From: Oscillospiraceae bacterium
GTDB taxonomy: Bacteria > Bacillota > Clostridia > Oscillospirales > Oscillospiraceae
DNA length: 53,769 nt
Reading direction: 5' to 3'
Assembly (NCBI GenBank): GCA_015068025.1
Contig: SVLH01000008.1
Location: 1-53,769, forward strand
Positions 51,472 to 53,769 of the stretch are shown here, in pieces. Below the pieces are notes generated by a model. It was not told the DNA's origin, ran no database searches, and was given only the letters and a program-made list of their open reading frames with translations. The position numbers and the translations under genes were made by a program. Positions within the stretch are counted from its first letter, which is position 1, and each line of letters opens with the position of its first letter.

Positions 51472-52581
51472 ATGAAAGCATTGTTACAGAAATACAAAAA
51501 ACTGCATGTCTGGCTGCTGGCGAACCTGTTGCTGCTGGCGGCATGGTTCCTGTTTCGCGGGCAGAAGACGTGGATGACCGCACTGGCGGAAAACATCACC
51601 AACCCACTGCGGCAGGCTGTCGGCCGCCTTTGCTACCTGACGGAGGTTTCCGTCATGGAGGTGCTGTGCGTGCTGCTGGCGGTGGCTGCCGTGGTCTACA
51701 CGGCGTGGAGCATCGCGGCTGTCGTGCGGGCGAAGGGGTGCCGCAAGCGCTGCGCATACGGCGCGGCGCTGGGCGCGGTGAATGTCGCGCTGACCATCTG
51801 CGTGGGCTTCTGCCTGCTCTGGGGCATCAACTACTGGACGGAGAGCTTTCAGGACAAGTCCGGCATCCGTGCCGAGCCTGTGGCCTACGAGGATCTGGTG
51901 TCGGTGACCGCCTATTTCGCCCAGCAGCTTTCGCTGGCGGCGGATGATGTGCCCCGGGATGAAAACGGCGTGTTCGCCGTCCCGAGAGAGGAAATTCTCG
52001 CCGCTGCCCCCACTGTCTATGACGCGGCGGAGCAGGTGTTTCCCTTTTTGGAATTTGACGACCCCGGCGTGAAAGCCATGGCCTTCTCCCGCGTTATCAG
52101 CGCCATGGAGTTTACGGGGTTCTACTGCCCCTATACCGGCGAGTCCAATGTGAATGTGGACAGCCCTGCCTGTCTGCTGCCCTCCACGGTGGTCCATGAA
52201 CTGGCGCACCAGCGGGGCATCGCCTCGGAGCAGGAGTGCAACTTCCTCGCGGTCATGGCCTCCGTCATCAGTGGTGAGTCGGCCTACGAATACGCCGGCT
52301 GGCTGAAAGGCTATATCAATCTGGGCAACGCGCTGTATGCGGTGGACAGGGAGGCCTACTGGGCGATCCGTGACATGCTGCCTGAAACGGTGGCGGCCGA
52401 CCTTGCCTACAACAACGCCTACTGGGCGCAGTTCGCGGACACAGCGGTGCAGAAAGTGTCCAACACCGTTTACGACGGGATCCTGAAAGCCTATGGCGAT
52501 GAGCGGGGCGTCCAATCTTACGGCACGGTGGTGGACATGCTGGTGGTCTATTATCGGGACGCCGCCCTGGCCGGCGGCTGA
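51472..52581 (+). CDS. DUF3810 membrane protein with HExxH motif
   Basis: This 369-residue protein has three hydrophobic N-terminal segments (about 10-30, 60-85, 100-125) and a DUF3810 domain. The HELAH motif (about residues 243-247, in STVVHELAHQRGIASEQE) with the downstream Glu-rich helix suggests a zinc metallopeptidase, and NVNVDSPACLLPST precedes it as in the family. It starts 4 nt after the DppF-like stop with no clear ribosome site, so translation is probably coupled. Whether it processes peptides for the transporter is inference; the position is suggestive but the family is uncharacterised. Confidence 0.87.
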   Translation: MKALLQKYKKLHVWLLANLLLLAAWFLFRGQKTWMTALAENITNPLRQAVGRLCYLTEVSVMEVLCVLLAVAAVVYTAWSIAAVVRAKGCRKRCAYGAALGAVNVALTICVGFCLLWGINYWTESFQDKSGIRAEPVAYEDLVSVTAYFAQQLSLAADDVPRDENGVFAVPREEILAAAPTVYDAAEQVFPFLEFDDPGVKAMAFSRVISAMEFTGFYCPYTGESNVNVDSPACLLPSTVVHELAHQRGIASEQECNFLAVMASVISGESAYEYAGWLKGYINLGNALYAVDREAYWAIRDMLPETVAADLAYNNAYWAQFADTAVQKVSNTVYDGILKAYGDERGVQSYGTVVDMLVVYYRDAALAGG

Positions 52582-52962
52582 CCGCCGGGAAAAACGTCCC
52601 TCCGAAAGCCGCTGCACCGATGAAAGATATGGACAAAATGGCAGGGAGACTTCCTGAACGGATGCTGCGGATCGGACCCGGAAAGTGCAAATGATTTTCT
52701 TGGCGCCGGATCGCCGGACGGCGTGTCAAAGGCTCTTTTTTTGGCAAAAAACCTCCGCGCGCAAAGATTTTTCTGTAAAGCATTTGTAAATTTAGTGCTT
52801 TTTTGGGCGAAAAAACGGTAAAAATATCCTGCTGTGCAGATGCAGTTTTGTCAGGAAAACGACGGGTTCTGTGTGCTTATCCAAATCTTTTGGGGTTTTT
52901 TCGGACAGAAAGTTCATCTCTTCGCGCCGTAAAAAAATGGAGGTTGGATAAAAAAACGAATA
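52582..52962. other. intergenic region, A/T-rich, no gene seen
   Basis: Between the DUF3810 stop and the promoter at 52963 I see no coding frame with a ribosome site, no clear terminator and no RNA gene. The right part is A/T-rich with runs of A. Confidence 0.55.
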
Positions 52963-52991
52963 TTGCGCCAGAAATCCCCATCCAATATACT
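52963..52991 (+). promoter_or_regulatory. promoter of the structured leader and sugar transporter
   Basis: TTGCGC (52963-52968), a 17-nt spacer and TATACT (52986-52991) predict a transcript starting near 52998, about 290 nt before the permease ATG. Confidence 0.75.
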
Positions 52992-52997
52992 AGTACA

Positions 52998-53260
52998 TAT
53001 ACAATCCGGGCATTCTCTGCGCCGGAGGCGACGGCCTCTTTGCGGGAGTGTCGGGTACATTGGCGAAAAACTGCCCCGCCTGCGGACCGCAAACGGAGGA
53101 CCCCTCCGCGACCGAAAATGCAGGCGGCTTCATAGGACACGTGGTATGCGAACGGCTGCCGGCGTGTATCTATGAAGCGTAGGGAAGGACCTCGGCGGAC
53201 GCGAGCGAAGCCGGGAGACAAGACTCGCAAGGATCGGTTCGGTTGTTGGGCCGGTTCTGC
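52998..53260 (+). ncRNA. large structured leader RNA, possibly raiA motif
   Basis: The region after the promoter has several perfect stems: GAGGC/GCCTC (53025-53029 with 53034-53038), CGCCTGC/GCAGGCG (53077-53083 with 53120-53126) enclosing CGGAGG/CCTCCG (53094-53099 with 53103-53108), GCTTCATAG/CTATGAAGC (53127-53135 with 53170-53178) enclosing ACACG/CGTGT, and CTCGGC/GCCGGG (53191-53196 with 53210-53215). GCGAG/CTCGC (53201-53205 with 53224-53228) crosses the last stem, a likely pseudoknot. No terminator follows, so it is probably co-transcribed with the permease. Size, density and multi-stem layout recall the raiA-motif RNA of Firmicutes, from memory only. The exact ends are not known. Confidence 0.65.
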
Positions 53261-53288
53261 GAAGCAAAGTTTCGAAGGAGAGATAAGC

Positions 53289-53769
53289 ATGAAAACGGCG
53301 ACCAATGCGACATTAAGTGTCGAACCTCAGGCCAACGTTCCTCTGACTGCAAGTCAGCGGCGTTGGGTGAAGTTCCGCAGACAGCTGCCCTTCTATGTGA
53401 TGGCGGCGATCCCTGTGGTGTACTTCATTCTGTTCAAGTACTGGCCTATGTTCGGTGTGTCCATCGCATTCCAGAACTACAAGATCGGTGCTCCCTTTAT
53501 CAGCGCCGAGGCCAAGTGGGTCGGTTTGAGATGGTTCAAGCAACTGATCAACAGCCCCTTCTTCGGCCGTTGGGTCAGAAACACTCTGGCGATCAGTTTC
53601 TGGAACATCGCTCTGATCTTCCCCATGTCCATCCTCATGGCCCTGATGCTCAACGAGATCCGCAACAAGAAACTCAAAGGCTTCACCAGCAACCTGAGCC
53701 TGCTGCCCCACTTCATTTCCACCGTGGTTATCGTTGGCGTGGTCGTCAACTTCTTCTCCGTGGACGACG
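53289..53769 (+). CDS. sugar ABC transporter permease, LplB-like, truncated by window end
   Basis: The gene starts at an ATG 6 nt after GAAGGAGAG and runs off the window without a stop, giving 160 residues. After a soluble N-terminus of about 30 residues come the hydrophobic LPFYVMAAIPVVYFILFKYW and PMFGVSIAFQNYKI, typical of LplB/YtcP permeases, and WVRNTLAISFWNIALIFPMS. This group serves ABC importers of oligosaccharides or uronates, together with a YtcP-like second permease and a large lipoprotein, both presumably downstream. The sugar is unknown. Confidence 0.88.
   Translation, partial: MKTATNATLSVEPQANVPLTASQRRWVKFRRQLPFYVMAAIPVVYFILFKYWPMFGVSIAFQNYKIGAPFISAEAKWVGLRWFKQLINSPFFGRWVRNTLAISFWNIALIFPMSILMALMLNEIRNKKLKGFTSNLSLLPHFISTVVIVGVVVNFFSVDD

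Noticed and set aside
52582-52962. A hidden small gene in the long gap after DUF3810
   Set aside because: Short frames lack ribosome sites and show no protein-like composition.

Overview
The window is 53.8 kb of GC-rich chromosome from a spore-forming, anaerobic low-GC-lineage (Firmicutes) bacterium, most likely an Oscillospirales clostridium. This is inferred from gene content and order: spoIIID, a SpoIIQ-like M23 protein, a prs-pth-mfd-foldase block, a clostridial thiolase, a tungsten/molybdenum aldehyde oxidoreductase module and SLH proteins. It is mostly core chromosome with a few accessory patches. The left edge cuts through an initiator tRNA gene and the right edge cuts through an LplB-type sugar ABC permease.

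Layout. (1) 1-2215: 3' half of tRNA-fMet, its terminator, and a small islet of unrecognised genes on the minus strand, two of which may be one frameshifted gene. The islet ends at an inverted tRNA-fMet fragment. (2) 2216-6501: two tandem CNNM/CBS transporters (-), nagB (+) and an rRNA/tRNA SpoU methyltransferase (-). (3) 6712-8732: an isolated phage-type terminase large subunit, a Mor-like HTH gene and tRNA-Gly(CCC). (4) 8865-12094: LMW phosphatase, release factor 2, MATE exporter. (5) 12100-17576 (-): trmL-pgk, then tpiA-gpmI from its own promoter, then a SpoIIQ-like peptidase. (6) 17915-24842 (+): a degenerate GlmU-like gene, prs, pth, mfd and a parvulin lipoprotein, matching the classic glmU-prs-pth-mfd order. 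(7) 25055-30816: thiolase, Na/Pi cotransporter (-), and DUF1538 membrane protein plus tandem PII-like regulator. (8) 30925-36359: class III aminotransferase and SMP-30 lactonase (-), spoIIID, an LCP ligase and an SLH-transglutaminase protein. (9) 36536-41846: four-cluster ferredoxin, YdhV-like AOR, FdhD-like protein and MobB-MoeA fusion. (10) 41847-46514: tRNA-Ser, a small membrane protein, a phosphatase-GNAT fusion, lipid kinase plus Nudix, and an AI-2E family permease. (11) 46606-52581: a complete five-gene oligopeptide-type ABC transporter followed by a DUF3810 zinc-protease-like membrane protein. (12) 52582-53769: a long intergenic region with a near-consensus promoter, a roughly 290-nt highly structured leader RNA, and the start of a sugar ABC permease.

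The genes fit an anaerobic fermenter. Glycolysis (tpi, pgk, gpmI), acetyl-CoA condensation (thiolase) and ferredoxin-linked aldehyde or carboxylate chemistry (AOR with cofactor genes) provide metabolism. Transporters for peptides, phosphate and sugars provide uptake, and the LCP, SLH, M23 and spoIIID genes relate to envelope and sporulation.

The items I consider most worth following up are: the structured RNA at the right edge (possibly a raiA-motif RNA); the lone, apparently intact terminase with its Mor-like partner; the AOR module with an unusual CxxxCxxxC cluster motif and an FdhD that lacks its CxxC; the DUF1538/PII pair; the catalytically degenerate GlmU-like gene sitting in the glmU slot; and the frame-overlapping islet gene next to tRNA-fMet.
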